This document shows, in pieces, positions 25,924 through 34,726 of a stretch of 64,000 nucleotides of DNA. The position numbers were made by a program, and so were the translations under genes. How positions within the stretch are numbered: the stretch's first letter is position 1; every line of letters starts with the position of its first letter. The notes beneath the pieces are model-generated. The model had not been told where the DNA came from. It saw only the letters and a program-made list of their open reading frames with translations, and did not search any database. Origin of the DNA: an uncultured Eubacteriaceae bacterium. GTDB taxonomy: Bacteria > Bacillota > Clostridia > Peptostreptococcales > Anaerovoracaceae. The stretch covers positions 784 to 64,783 of the forward strand of contig CAIFEY010000011.1 in NCBI GenBank assembly GCA_903789635.1, written 5' to 3'.

Positions 25924-27300
25924 ATGAGTAACGAGAACAAAGCGGTTGAAACCACCGCGGCAACCTCCTCCGACGGGTTGAAGAAAAACCTGGGAGTAGG
26001 AACTGCCCTCTCGACCGTAATCGGTTGTGTAATCGGTTCCGGTGTATTTTTCAAGCCGCAGGCGATCTTCACCACGACGGGCGGAGCCCCGGGAATGGGT
26101 GTGCTCGCATGGGCGGTTGTCGGTATTATCAGCATTTGCGCGGCACTTACTTTCGCCGAAGTAGCCGTACTTATTCCTAAGACAGGCGGAATTGTAGCTT
26201 ATATCAGAGATATTTACAGCCCGAGACTCGGATTCGTATGTGGATGGGTGCAGGTACTCCTGTTCTACCCTGCGATGATCGCGGCTCTGGCCGTAGCATT
26301 CGGAAACCAGGCGGCGATCTTCTTCGGACCGCACGCAACGGTTCCTCTGGCGCTGGTCTGCATCCTGATCGTAGTTGTCGTCAACTGCATCAGTGCCAAG
26401 GCTGCCGGAAATCTGCAGATCGTATTCACCATCTGCAAACTCGCACCGATCGTCCTGCTGATCATCTTCGGATTCCTCAAGGGAGGAAGCACGGAACCGG
26501 TGATGAGCCCGATGATCGGAGAGGGCGTCAACCCAGTATCGGCTATGGGTATGCTGCTCGTCTCCATCCTGTTCGCATTCGAGGGCTGGACTGGCGTAGG
26601 CGCGATCGCCGGAGAGCTGAAGAATCCTGGAAAGGACCTGCCGCGCGCGATCGTCGGCGGAGTTTCCCTGATCACAGCGATCTATCTGATCGTCAACGTC
26701 GCTTACCTGAAGGTTCTGCCGGCATCCACGCTGGCTACACTGGACGCACCGGCTGCTGCTGTTGCGATCAAGCTGTTCGGAAGCGTCGGCGGAAAGATCA
26801 TCGCTGTCGGCATCATGATCTCCGTATTCGGTGCCTGCAACGGATTCGTACTTTCCGGTTCCCGTGTCCTGTTCTCCATGGCGGACGAGGGACTGTTCCC
26901 AAAGTACAAGATCTTCGCTAAGCTGAACAAGTCTCAGGTTCCGGCGAACTCCATCCTGCTGCTCGCCATCATCAGCGCGATCTACTCCCTGAGCGGACAG
27001 TTCAACACGCTGACCGACCTGGCCATCTTCGCATGCTGGACGTTCTACACACTGAGCTTTGTCGGCTGCATCAAGCTGCGTAAGGATCATCCGGAGTGGA
27101 ACAGATCCTACAAGGTTCCGGGATACCCGATCGTTCCGATCATCGCGATCGCGAGCGGACTGTTCGTCATCGTCGACCAGCTGTTCCTGGCCGGAATGAA
27201 GGCGACGATCCTGTCCGTATGCTCCCTCGTCGTCATGCTCATCGGAGTCGGCGTCTACAAGCTGCTCGCGAACAAGCTCGAGGAAAACAGCGGAAAGTAA
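25924..27300 (+). CDS. APC-family amino acid permease, probably glycine-related
   Basis: A 458-residue permease with about 12 transmembrane helices. It has the APC-family start GVGTALSTVIGCVIGSGVFFKP (unwound first helix, GSG motif). It continues with SLAEV-like TFAEVAVLIPKTGG and FEGWTGVGAIAGELKNPGKDLPRAI, the family consensus. It resembles SteT-like exchangers. The tandem glycine riboswitch directly upstream is the best clue to substrate: glycine or an amino acid exchanged with it. That would feed a glycine-using Stickland pathway, but no glycine reductase is in the window. GGGAGATG precedes the start. Confidence 0.88.
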   Translation: MSNENKAVETTAATSSDGLKKNLGVGTALSTVIGCVIGSGVFFKPQAIFTTTGGAPGMGVLAWAVVGIISICAALTFAEVAVLIPKTGGIVAYIRDIYSPRLGFVCGWVQVLLFYPAMIAALAVAFGNQAAIFFGPHATVPLALVCILIVVVVNCISAKAAGNLQIVFTICKLAPIVLLIIFGFLKGGSTEPVMSPMIGEGVNPVSAMGMLLVSILFAFEGWTGVGAIAGELKNPGKDLPRAIVGGVSLITAIYLIVNVAYLKVLPASTLATLDAPAAAVAIKLFGSVGGKIIAVGIMISVFGACNGFVLSGSRVLFSMADEGLFPKYKIFAKLNKSQVPANSILLLAIISAIYSLSGQFNTLTDLAIFACWTFYTLSFVGCIKLRKDHPEWNRSYKVPGYPIVPIIAIASGLFVIVDQLFLAGMKATILSVCSLVVMLIGVGVYKLLANKLEENSGK

Positions 27301-27450
27301 TTCGCATTCCATCAATTGATACAGTCACAGTACAGTCACAGTTTTCGAAACTTGACATTATTATGTATCAACCATACAATTAACCTATGAAAAATTTGTT
27401 TGTGACAATAATTCATGGGCGGGAATAGATTTTATTCCATCTATTCCGAA

Positions 27451-27480
27451 GGGGGCCATTGAACGATGGCCCTCTTTTTT
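27451..27480 (+). terminator. Terminator of the permease gene
   Basis: GGGCCAT (27453-27459) pairs with ATGGCCC (27466-27472), followed by TCTTTTTT. A second hairpin, GGAATAGA/TCTATTCC at 27422-27447, precedes it. Confidence 0.9.
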
Positions 27481-27608
27481 ATAAGGAGTCGGGCGCTTCG
27501 CTGAGGCCGGGTTCGGCAGGCGCGCGGCTTAACGGAGGCTCGATGGCGGGCACCCGGCGATAATGGATGACTCGACGATTTTTTAGGACAAAGGGAGAAC
27601 TCAGCAAG

Positions 27609-28430
27609 ATGAAAATGGGACTGATCGGCCGCACACTGGGACACAGCTGCTCGCCGGAAATTCATGAAAAGATCTTTCAGGCCCTGCAGATGCAGGGAAG
27701 CAGCTACGAGCTGCTGGAGACGGAGCCGGATAAACTGGGGAAGCGGCTGGAGAGCCTGCAGGCGGAGGGATACCTGGGCGTCAACGTGACGATCCCGTAC
27801 AAGCGTGACGTGATCCCGTTCCTGAAATCCGTCAGCAGGGAGGCCGAGGCGATCGGCGCCGTGAACACGATCCGGTTCGACGAGGACGGCATGCACGGCT
27901 TCAACACGGACTACACTGGGTTCGGGCGCGCCCTCAGCGCGATGGGCGCGGACCCGGAGGGTCGCGCGTGCGTCGTGCTCGGCACGGGCGGCGCCGCCCG
28001 CGCGGTGATTCAGTACCTCGCGGACAGCGGCGCGTCGAGCCTTCTCGCGGTCTCCCGCAATAAGTACGATGAAAAGCAGTGCGAATTTCAGACCTTCCTG
28101 GAAGGGAACTGCGGAAAGCTGATCTCGTACGACGAGCTCAAAAATGAGAAGGGCGATATTCTGGTCAACTGTACGCCTGTCGGCATGTACCCGAAGGTCG
28201 GGCGCGCGGCGGTCGGAGAGGAGATCGTCCGCAGGTTCTCCGCGGTCATGGACCTGATCTACAACCCGAAGGAGACCGAGCTGCTCCGGATGGGCAGGGT
28301 GAACGGGCTCAAGACCGGGAACGGCATGGTGATGCTGACGGCGCAGGCGGCTGCGGCTGAAGAAATCTGGCTGGACCGCGTGATCCCGGAAGATGTCCTG
28401 AACCGGATTGCGGAGGAGATGCAGGCATGA
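27609..28430 (+). CDS. aroE: Shikimate dehydrogenase
   Basis: A 273-residue enzyme reduces 3-dehydroshikimate to shikimate with NADPH. Typical motifs are IGRTLGHSCSPEIH at the start (substrate-binding serines), VNVTIPYK with the catalytic lysine, GAVNT, GFNTDYTGF with the catalytic aspartate, and the nucleotide fold GTGGAARAV. The C-terminal GNGMVMLTAQAAAAEEIW is also family-typical. I place the start at ATG 27609, with GGGAGA about 10 bases upstream; ATG 27615 is also possible. It opens the aroE-aroK-aroD operon, whose genes overlap by four bases each. Confidence 0.93.
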   Translation: MKMGLIGRTLGHSCSPEIHEKIFQALQMQGSSYELLETEPDKLGKRLESLQAEGYLGVNVTIPYKRDVIPFLKSVSREAEAIGAVNTIRFDEDGMHGFNTDYTGFGRALSAMGADPEGRACVVLGTGGAARAVIQYLADSGASSLLAVSRNKYDEKQCEFQTFLEGNCGKLISYDELKNEKGDILVNCTPVGMYPKVGRAAVGEEIVRRFSAVMDLIYNPKETELLRMGRVNGLKTGNGMVMLTAQAAAAEEIWLDRVIPEDVLNRIAEEMQA

Positions 28431-28942
28431 CGAATGTGAATAAGAAACCAAACCTGGTGCTGATCGGCATGCCGGGGAGCGGAAAGTCCAGCTTTGGGCG
28501 GGCGCTCGCGAAGGAACTTGGCCGGCCGTTCCTGGATGCGGACGACGTGCTGGAAGAGCGCGAGGGTACGACGATCGCGGATCTGTTCCGAAATGGCGAG
28601 GACGCGTTCCGGGAGGCGGAGACGAGGACGAGCCGGTTCCTTTCCGAGCGGCGCGGGCAGATCATCGCCTGCGGCGGGGGCGTCGTCGAACGAATGGAGA
28701 ACATCGAGGCGTATAAGAGATCGGGAGTCGTGATCTTCATCGACCGCTCGCCTGAGGCGATCATGGGCGACGTAGAGACGGAGGGACGGCCGCTGCTGAA
28801 GAGCGGACGTGAGCGCGTGATCGAGCTATATAGCAGAAGGATCGGGAAGTACTGCGCGGCGGACTTCATCGTCGAGAATGACGGGACGGAGTGGCAGGTG
28901 CTGGAGCGGCTGCTCCGCCTGATTGAGGAGGAAGAGCTGTGA
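28427..28942 (+). CDS. aroK: Shikimate kinase
   Basis: This 171-residue kinase phosphorylates shikimate with ATP. It has a P-loop (IGMPGSGKSSFGR), the DADD pair of the substrate site, FREAETR, and the GGG motif in IIACGGGVV. These are diagnostic for the family, and the length is typical. The start ATG overlaps the aroE stop in ATGA, so translation is coupled. The C-terminal region includes RPLLKSG and a lid-like segment. Confidence 0.93.
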   Translation: MTNVNKKPNLVLIGMPGSGKSSFGRALAKELGRPFLDADDVLEEREGTTIADLFRNGEDAFREAETRTSRFLSERRGQIIACGGGVVERMENIEAYKRSGVVIFIDRSPEAIMGDVETEGRPLLKSGRERVIELYSRRIGKYCAADFIVENDGTEWQVLERLLRLIEEEEL

Positions 28943-29772
28943 AGAAGATAGGAACGGCGGAGCTCGGGAGCGGAATCCCGGCGGTCTGTGTCCCGGTCAT
29001 GGGGTGCACGGCAGAAGAACTGGAGCAGAGCTGCGCGGCGGCAAAGGCGGTACCGCACGACGTCATCGAGCTTCGGGCGGACAGCCTGGCTGATGAGTTA
29101 TTTCTAAGCGGCGCGGCGGATGGTTTGGCTGATGATCGGTTGGTAAACGGCACGGCGGATCGAATGGCGGAATGCTGGACGGCAGTCCGGGTGCTGGAGC
29201 TGGCCAGGAGGTTTTTGCCGGAGGAGAATCTGCTCTTCACGTTTCGGAGCGCGCGGGAAGGCGGGCTGAAGGAGATCGACGAGGATCGTTATTTTACGAT
29301 GCTGAAGGATGCGACCCGGAGCGGGCTCACGGATGCGGTGGACGTCGAGTTTTGTCACGATGGGGAGCGGACGGCGGAGCTGATCGCGATGGCGTCGGAG
29401 AAACGAGTATTTACGATTCTGAGTTCGCATGATTTTCAGAAGACGCTGCCTTTTGATCAGCTGGTCGAACGCCTGACGGCGATGACAGAGCTCGGGGCGG
29501 ACGCGGTGAAGCTTGCGTGCATGCCGATGACGCGAGAGGACGTGTTCGCGCTGATGGCGGCGACGGCGCGGATGAAGGAACGGTTTCCGGAGCAGCTGTT
29601 CATCACGATGGCGATGGGTGAGCTCGGCGTGATCAGCCGGATCGCGGGCGAGGCCGACGGGTCCTGCCTGACGTTCGGGTCCGCAGGCAAGGCATCTGCA
29701 CCGGGGCAGATCGAGGCCGGGAAATTGTGTGAAATGCTACGTACTTATCATCGTACAATCAATAAGTATTAG
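28939..29772 (+). CDS. aroD: Type I 3-dehydroquinate dehydratase
   Basis: This 277-residue Schiff-base enzyme dehydrates 3-dehydroquinate. Motifs are VIELRAD near the N-terminus, FTFRSAREGG, the catalytic histidine in ILSSHDF, the Schiff-base lysine in DAVKLACMP, and the C-terminal GSAGKASAPGQI. Start is GTG with GAGGAGG seven bases upstream, overlapping aroK by four bases. The protein carries an extra segment of about 20-25 residues after IELRADSLADE that repeats an ADxLADD-type pattern and is not part of the usual fold. It ends the operon; a terminator follows at 29898. Confidence 0.92.
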   Translation: MKKIGTAELGSGIPAVCVPVMGCTAEELEQSCAAAKAVPHDVIELRADSLADELFLSGAADGLADDRLVNGTADRMAECWTAVRVLELARRFLPEENLLFTFRSAREGGLKEIDEDRYFTMLKDATRSGLTDAVDVEFCHDGERTAELIAMASEKRVFTILSSHDFQKTLPFDQLVERLTAMTELGADAVKLACMPMTREDVFALMAATARMKERFPEQLFITMAMGELGVISRIAGEADGSCLTFGSAGKASAPGQIEAGKLCEMLRTYHRTINKY

Positions 29773-29811
29773 TGATTGTTATATCGGAATAATTTATATT
29801 AGGGGGCTGTG

Positions 29812-29846
29812 TTGCACTTTTGTCTGATGTACAGACAAAAGTGCAA
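29812..29846. repeat. Perfect 15-base inverted repeat containing the TTTTGTCTG word
   Basis: Arms 29812-29826 and 29832-29846 are perfectly complementary around ATGTA. No T run follows on either side. Each arm holds TTTTGTCTG or its complement, a word found singly in many other intergenic regions here. It could be a hairpin or an operator. Confidence 0.7.
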
Positions 29847-29897
29847 TATTATACAAGCGTTGGAATTTCAATGCATATTGAATGCGGTTCATCGAAA

Positions 29898-29927
29898 AAC
29901 AGGGCTGGATCCGGCCCTGTTTCTTTG
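29898..29927 (+). terminator. Terminator downstream of aroD
   Basis: AACAGGGC (29898-29905) pairs with GCCCTGTT (29914-29921), followed by TCTTTG. Confidence 0.75.
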
Positions 29928-29952
29928 TGTGGAGCGTGTGAATGGAAGATGA

Positions 29953-29988
29953 TGTGATCTTGACTTTTTCATCACAATGGCATATGTT
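29953..29988 (+). promoter_or_regulatory. Promoter of the CstA-like gene with TGTGAT/ATCACA dyad
   Basis: TTGACT (29960-29965) and TATGTT (29983-29988) are 17 bases apart. TGTGAT (29953-29958) and ATCACA (29971-29976) flank the -35 box, so a dimeric regulator could bind here. The gene starts about 170 bases downstream. Confidence 0.5.
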
Positions 29989-30158
29989 TGATTAAGTTGA
30001 GGATGGTAGGCGGATAAAATTTGTTTGTTGTAAACGATTGTGTTATGTATTCGTAATGCAGCATACAACATGCGGAGTTTTCCGAGTCCATTCTAAACGG
30101 AGTTTATTTTTTATTTTCTATTCATAACAATTTCATTAAAGTTAGGAGTTGAGTTGTT

Positions 30159-31703
30159 TTGGCTACATTCTTACTCGGAATTGTCGTTCTGATTGTAGGA
30201 GGTGCGCTCTACGGCAGACTGTGTGAGCACGTCTTCGGACCAGACGACCGTGAAACTCCTGCTTATGCGAAACAGGATGGTGTTGACTACGTTCCTATGG
30301 CAACATGGAGAAACTGTCTGATCAACCTGCTGAACATTGCAGGAACAGGCCCGATCCTCGGACCTATCCAGGGTATCCTTTTTGGACCTATCGCACTTAT
30401 TACTATTCCTATCGGAAACATCCTCGGCGGATCCTTCCACGATTACTTCTGCGGAATGATCTGCACACGTGAGGGCGGACTGCAGATGCCTGAGATGGTA
30501 AGAAAGTTTACCAACAAGGGCGTTTACCTGGTCTACAACGTTTTCGTATCCATCCTGCTGCTGCTCGTAGGTGCTGTATTCGTTTACACACCTGGAGACA
30601 TCACAGCAACACAGCTGTTCGGATTCTCCGGAATGGCTAATGACCCGAAGACATGGATCATCTATGCGGTAATCTTCGTTTACTACCTGATCGCTACCGT
30701 ATTCCCGATCGATAAGATCATCGGTCGTGTATACCCGATTTTCGGATGCATCCTGGTCTTCTCCGCTGTAGGTATTTTCTTCTCGCTGATCTTCAAGGAT
30801 CTGCCGCTGGTAAATATCTGGGATGCTTGGAACACACCTCAGTTCGCTTACGGTGATTACTTCCATGCAGGACACTTCGTTCCAATCTTCTTCGTAACGG
30901 TTGCCTGCGGAATTCTGTCCGGATTCCATTCCACACAGACCGCGCTGATTTCCAGAACGATCAAGACTGAGCATGAAGGTCACTGGACATTCTACAACAT
31001 GATGATGGCCGAGGGCTTCATCGCTATGTGCTGGGCTGCCGGAACAATGGCTATGATTCAGATCACAGCTGCTAACGGCGGAATCAACTTCCAGATGGAT
31101 CCTTCCACTGGTGTTATGAGCTACTTCCAGAACATTGACGGAAAGATGACCGTTATCTCTGCTACGTCCGTTGTAGGTGTTGTATGTAAATACTGCTTGG
31201 GCAAGGTCGGAGGAAGCATCGCACTGCTCGGAGTTATCGTACTGCCGATCACATCCGGAGACACCGCACTGCGTGCGCTGCGTCTGATGGTTGCGGATTC
31301 CTTCCACATCAAGCAGGATAACAACGCTAAGCGTTTTGCACTCGCAATTCCTATCTACGCACTGACCATGCTGATCCTGATCTGGTCCAAGTTCGACCCG
31401 AACGGATTCGCAACTCTGTGGAGATACTTCGCATGGTCCAACCAGACGATGGCACTGTTCGCACTGTGCGCGATCATGATCTGGATGATCATGAACAAGA
31501 AGAAGAAGTTCATCTGGATGCCGATGATCCCACTGGCATTCTACTCTGTAGTATGTGTATCCTACATCTGCAACGCGCAGATCGGATTCCATCTGCCGTG
31601 GAACGTCTCCTACATCATCTCCTTCATCGTTGCAGTCGTACTGATCGCTGTTTCTATCCACACAGGAAACAAGCGTGTTGCAATGGATAAGTCTTTGAAC
31701 TAA
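30159..31703 (+). CDS. CstA family transporter (carbon starvation protein-like)
   Basis: A 514-residue membrane protein with about 14 helices. It contains the CstA landmarks YGRLCEHVFGPDDRETPA near the start, NIAGTGPILGPIQGILFGP, GSFHDYFCGMICTREGG and GFHSTQTALISRTIKTE. E. coli CstA is a longer protein used for peptide and pyruvate uptake; the short form is common in Clostridia and its substrate is less sure. The start codon is TTG, with AGGAG ten bases upstream; no ATG fits. It stands alone between a promoter and a strong terminator. Confidence 0.9.
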   Translation: MATFLLGIVVLIVGGALYGRLCEHVFGPDDRETPAYAKQDGVDYVPMATWRNCLINLLNIAGTGPILGPIQGILFGPIALITIPIGNILGGSFHDYFCGMICTREGGLQMPEMVRKFTNKGVYLVYNVFVSILLLLVGAVFVYTPGDITATQLFGFSGMANDPKTWIIYAVIFVYYLIATVFPIDKIIGRVYPIFGCILVFSAVGIFFSLIFKDLPLVNIWDAWNTPQFAYGDYFHAGHFVPIFFVTVACGILSGFHSTQTALISRTIKTEHEGHWTFYNMMMAEGFIAMCWAAGTMAMIQITAANGGINFQMDPSTGVMSYFQNIDGKMTVISATSVVGVVCKYCLGKVGGSIALLGVIVLPITSGDTALRALRLMVADSFHIKQDNNAKRFALAIPIYALTMLILIWSKFDPNGFATLWRYFAWSNQTMALFALCAIMIWMIMNKKKKFIWMPMIPLAFYSVVCVSYICNAQIGFHLPWNVSYIISFIVAVVLIAVSIHTGNKRVAMDKSLN

Positions 31704-31755
31704 GATAAGTCTTGCAGGCGTACAACAGCATGGAAACTGAATAAGGATTACATGA

Positions 31756-31790
31756 GAGGCCGCTGCACCTGCAGCGGCCTCATTTTTTTA
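31756..31790 (+). terminator. Terminator of the CstA-like gene
   Basis: GAGGCCGCTGCA (31756-31767) and TGCAGCGGCCTC (31770-31781) pair perfectly, followed by ATTTTTTT. Confidence 0.92.
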
Positions 31791-32037
31791 GGGGACAAAG
31801 TCGGAACGGCAGGGCAGTTAACCCATCTGCCGCGCGAACTTTGTCTGTGTGCCGGGGCAAAAAATAAACAGCAGGAGGGACGTGTTTCTGCCGTGTAAAC
31901 TTTGCCGGAAATGGGCATAGGTATTAGAACTGTTTACTGCGGGCAGGCACGACGCCTGACGCACATGCATGCGCACTGCGCCGACCGGACGGAAAGGGCC
32001 GCCGGGGGACAGGAGCGTTCGATAAGGGGGACGAGAG
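31791..32037. other. Intergenic region before the MoxR gene
   Basis: No gene. It contains a GGGGACAAAG word (31793) and GCGAACTTTGTCTG (31834-31847), both members of the dispersed word family reported below. Confidence 0.4.
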
Positions 32038-32967
32038 ATGGAAAACAATCAGATGCTGGATTTCCTGAAAGAAGAGGGAATCAGCGACCGCATCATCGAG
32101 GATATCAAGTATTTCAGGGATTTTTACAAGCTGGACGAGAGTCTGGAGGACCGTGTTCCGGTTCCGCAGTACAACTATTACGGAAAGGAAGTCTGGGAAG
32201 AGGCGATCACGGCGATCCTGGCGGGGGAGAACATCCTGCTCGACGGGCCTAAGGCGACGGGAAAGAACGTCCTGGCACAGGGTCTTTCCAACGTGTTCCA
32301 CCGTCCGGAGTGGGACGTTTCCTTCTATATCAACACGGATTCCGCGTCCCTGATCGGCACGGATACGTTCGAGAACGGCAAGGTCATCCTGCGCAAGGGC
32401 CCGATCTATCAGGTCGCGGAGAGCGGCGGATTCGGCGTCCTGGACGAGATCAACATGGCCAAGAACGAGTCGCTGGCTGTTCTGCACGCGACGCTTGACT
32501 TCCGTAGATTTATCGATGTCCCGGGATACGACAAGATCAAGCTGCAGGAATCCACGAGATTCATCGGCACCATGAATTACGGCTACGCGGGAACGAGAGA
32601 GGTCAACGAGGCGCTGGCATCCAGGTTCGTCGTCATCCACATGCCGTTCATCACCAAGGACGGGCTGAAGAAGCTGATCAGCGACAAGTTCCCGCATCTG
32701 AGGGATACGTACAACGAGCAGTTCGCCGACCTGTTCATGGAGATCAGGAAGAAGTGCGAGAGCGGAGAGATCTCTACCAAGGCGCTCGACCTGAGAGGCC
32801 TGCTCGCGTCGATTCACATGATGGACAGGGGCCTGGACCCGGTTCGCGCGCTCGAGCTCGGCATGGTCAACAAGTGCTTCGACGACTACGAGCGTCAGCT
32901 GGTCGACGACATGGTTTCTGTCCGCCTGCCGGGAGACCTCACCAGAGACAAGATTTTTACGAACTAA
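32038..32967 (+). CDS. MoxR-type AAA+ ATPase
   Basis: A 309-residue AAA+ ATPase of the MoxR/NorQ/CbbQ kind. The Walker A motif is LDGPKATGKNVLAQ, a variant of GxxxxGK. Walker B is GVLDEINMAK, with sensor 1 at FIGTMNYGYAG and an arginine-rich region in NEALASRFVVIHMPF. Such ATPases act as chaperones that insert metals or remodel partner complexes, always with a von Willebrand factor A protein, which is the next gene. The start has an AAGGGGG-type site. Target complex unknown. Confidence 0.9.
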   Translation: MENNQMLDFLKEEGISDRIIEDIKYFRDFYKLDESLEDRVPVPQYNYYGKEVWEEAITAILAGENILLDGPKATGKNVLAQGLSNVFHRPEWDVSFYINTDSASLIGTDTFENGKVILRKGPIYQVAESGGFGVLDEINMAKNESLAVLHATLDFRRFIDVPGYDKIKLQESTRFIGTMNYGYAGTREVNEALASRFVVIHMPFITKDGLKKLISDKFPHLRDTYNEQFADLFMEIRKKCESGEISTKALDLRGLLASIHMMDRGLDPVRALELGMVNKCFDDYERQLVDDMVSVRLPGDLTRDKIFTN

Positions 32968-32989
32968 GGGTTAGGGATTAGAGGCAGAT

Positions 32990-34726
32990 ATGCAAGTCAC
33001 AGATTTTGAGAAAAAGCGCGCACTGAACTTAATCTGGAATGCGGCGCAGGATTACAGCGCAGATCCGGGTTTTCGCGTGTACGACGACGATGGCCGCGCG
33101 GATCTGTATTGGAACTGCATCATCGGCGCGATCTGGAAGCACTACGACTGGGATAAGCTCTACGATTTCTACAAGACGTTCAACGGGCTGGTCGACCAGG
33201 GCATGTACGAGAACCTGTTCTGGATCATGTTCGAGAACGGCGCCTACGAGAAGGAGAAGGACGAGCGACCGGTCTTCCCGTACCTGAGGAAGGAATACGC
33301 TAAGAAGACACTTCCGCATCTCTACGCGTCGATTAACGCGAGCCGTCCGGACTGGATCCTGGAGGGCCATCTGCGCCATACCATGGGCGAGGACAGCGGT
33401 CTTCCAGACCTGGTCGACAGAAAGCTCCTGGACGCCCTGGAGATCAGCGGCGACCTGACCACGGAGCAGGCGATCGATCACCTGGCGGAAACGCTGTCGA
33501 AGTTCTTCACGTATCACCGCCCGGCTCCGGGAGAGAAGCGCAAGAGGTTCGAGATCAACCCGGTCATGCACCCGTTCCTGTTCTACAGGGCCAGGAAGGC
33601 CAGGGCGGACATGGGTCCGATGCGTAAGATGGCGTTTGGATTCGGCGAGCACCAGTCGGAATACGGCGGCTCGATCGTGGACCAGAGCCACGTTAAGGTA
33701 TCCTTCTCCAAGTACACCGCGCAGACGGACGAGGGACTGAAGGAATACATCACGAACTACTTCGGAAAACCGCTCATGAAGGAGCAGGACATGAAGCAGA
33801 TGGAGAAGGACTACTGCACGGGCAACCACCGTGACGTCCATCTCTACATCACAAGCGGCGACTACGACCAGGACATGCTGAACAAGGGATTCGCCGGAAA
33901 GCAGCTCGCCCAGGCCGTGGAGCAGCGCAAGGTCAACCTCGCCGCGTTCCACGAGCAGGAGCAGAAGCACCGCGTCACGATCGACCGCCTGACGAGCCGG
34001 ATCAGAAACTCCGTCCTCATGCACATGGAGACGCAGACGGTCAACTCGCCGACGGGAATCCTGCAGGCCAACCGAATCTGGAGGGGCCTGTACCTGGACG
34101 ACGACACCGTCTTCAAGAAGGAGATCAAGGGCGACAACGGCAACATCAGCGTCGACATCCTGCTGGACACGTCGACGTCTCAGGTGCACCGCACGGAGAT
34201 GGTCTCCGCGCAGGCGTACATCATCGCTGAGAGCCTGACCCGCTGCGGCATCCCGGTCCGCGTGCTCGGGTACTGCGCGATGAACGGCTATACGATCATG
34301 AACGTCTACCGCCGCTACAACGAACCGCGTGAGGCCAACCGGAACATCTTCCGGTTCTACACGACCGGCGCGAACCGCGACGGCCTGGCCATCCGCCTGG
34401 CGACGGGCCTGATCAAGAAGAATCACGCCGACCACCGGATCCTGATCATCCTGTCCGACGCCAAGCCGAACGACATGATCAAGATGCAGAGCGACGCGGG
34501 ACAGCTCCGGGACTACGCCGGGGACAACGCCGTGGAGGACACGGCCGCCGAGGTCCACGCAGCGAGAATGGCGGGCATAAACGTGCTCGGCATCTTCTAC
34601 GGCGCCGACGAGGACCTGCCGGGCGTCCGCCGCATGTACAACCGCGACTTTGTCCGTATCCGTTCGTACGACCGGTTCGCGGATACCGTCGGAGGGCTGA
34701 TGCAGACGCAGATCACGAGTATCTAG
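32990..34726 (+). CDS. VWA-domain partner of MoxR (NorD/CobT-like)
   Basis: A 578-residue protein whose N-terminal ~350 residues have no motif I know. The C-terminal von Willebrand factor A domain has a metal-ion-dependent adhesion site (DILLDTSTSQ, the DxSxS motif). A conserved threonine/asparagine segment (TTGANRDG) and the ILIILSDAKPNDM strand follow. This fits the NorD/CobT-like partners of MoxR ATPases. The gene follows moxR by 22 bases. Together they probably activate a metalloenzyme or assemble a complex encoded elsewhere; no such enzyme is adjacent. Confidence 0.85.
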   Translation: MQVTDFEKKRALNLIWNAAQDYSADPGFRVYDDDGRADLYWNCIIGAIWKHYDWDKLYDFYKTFNGLVDQGMYENLFWIMFENGAYEKEKDERPVFPYLRKEYAKKTLPHLYASINASRPDWILEGHLRHTMGEDSGLPDLVDRKLLDALEISGDLTTEQAIDHLAETLSKFFTYHRPAPGEKRKRFEINPVMHPFLFYRARKARADMGPMRKMAFGFGEHQSEYGGSIVDQSHVKVSFSKYTAQTDEGLKEYITNYFGKPLMKEQDMKQMEKDYCTGNHRDVHLYITSGDYDQDMLNKGFAGKQLAQAVEQRKVNLAAFHEQEQKHRVTIDRLTSRIRNSVLMHMETQTVNSPTGILQANRIWRGLYLDDDTVFKKEIKGDNGNISVDILLDTSTSQVHRTEMVSAQAYIIAESLTRCGIPVRVLGYCAMNGYTIMNVYRRYNEPREANRNIFRFYTTGANRDGLAIRLATGLIKKNHADHRILIILSDAKPNDMIKMQSDAGQLRDYAGDNAVEDTAAEVHAARMAGINVLGIFYGADEDLPGVRRMYNRDFVRIRSYDRFADTVGGLMQTQITSI

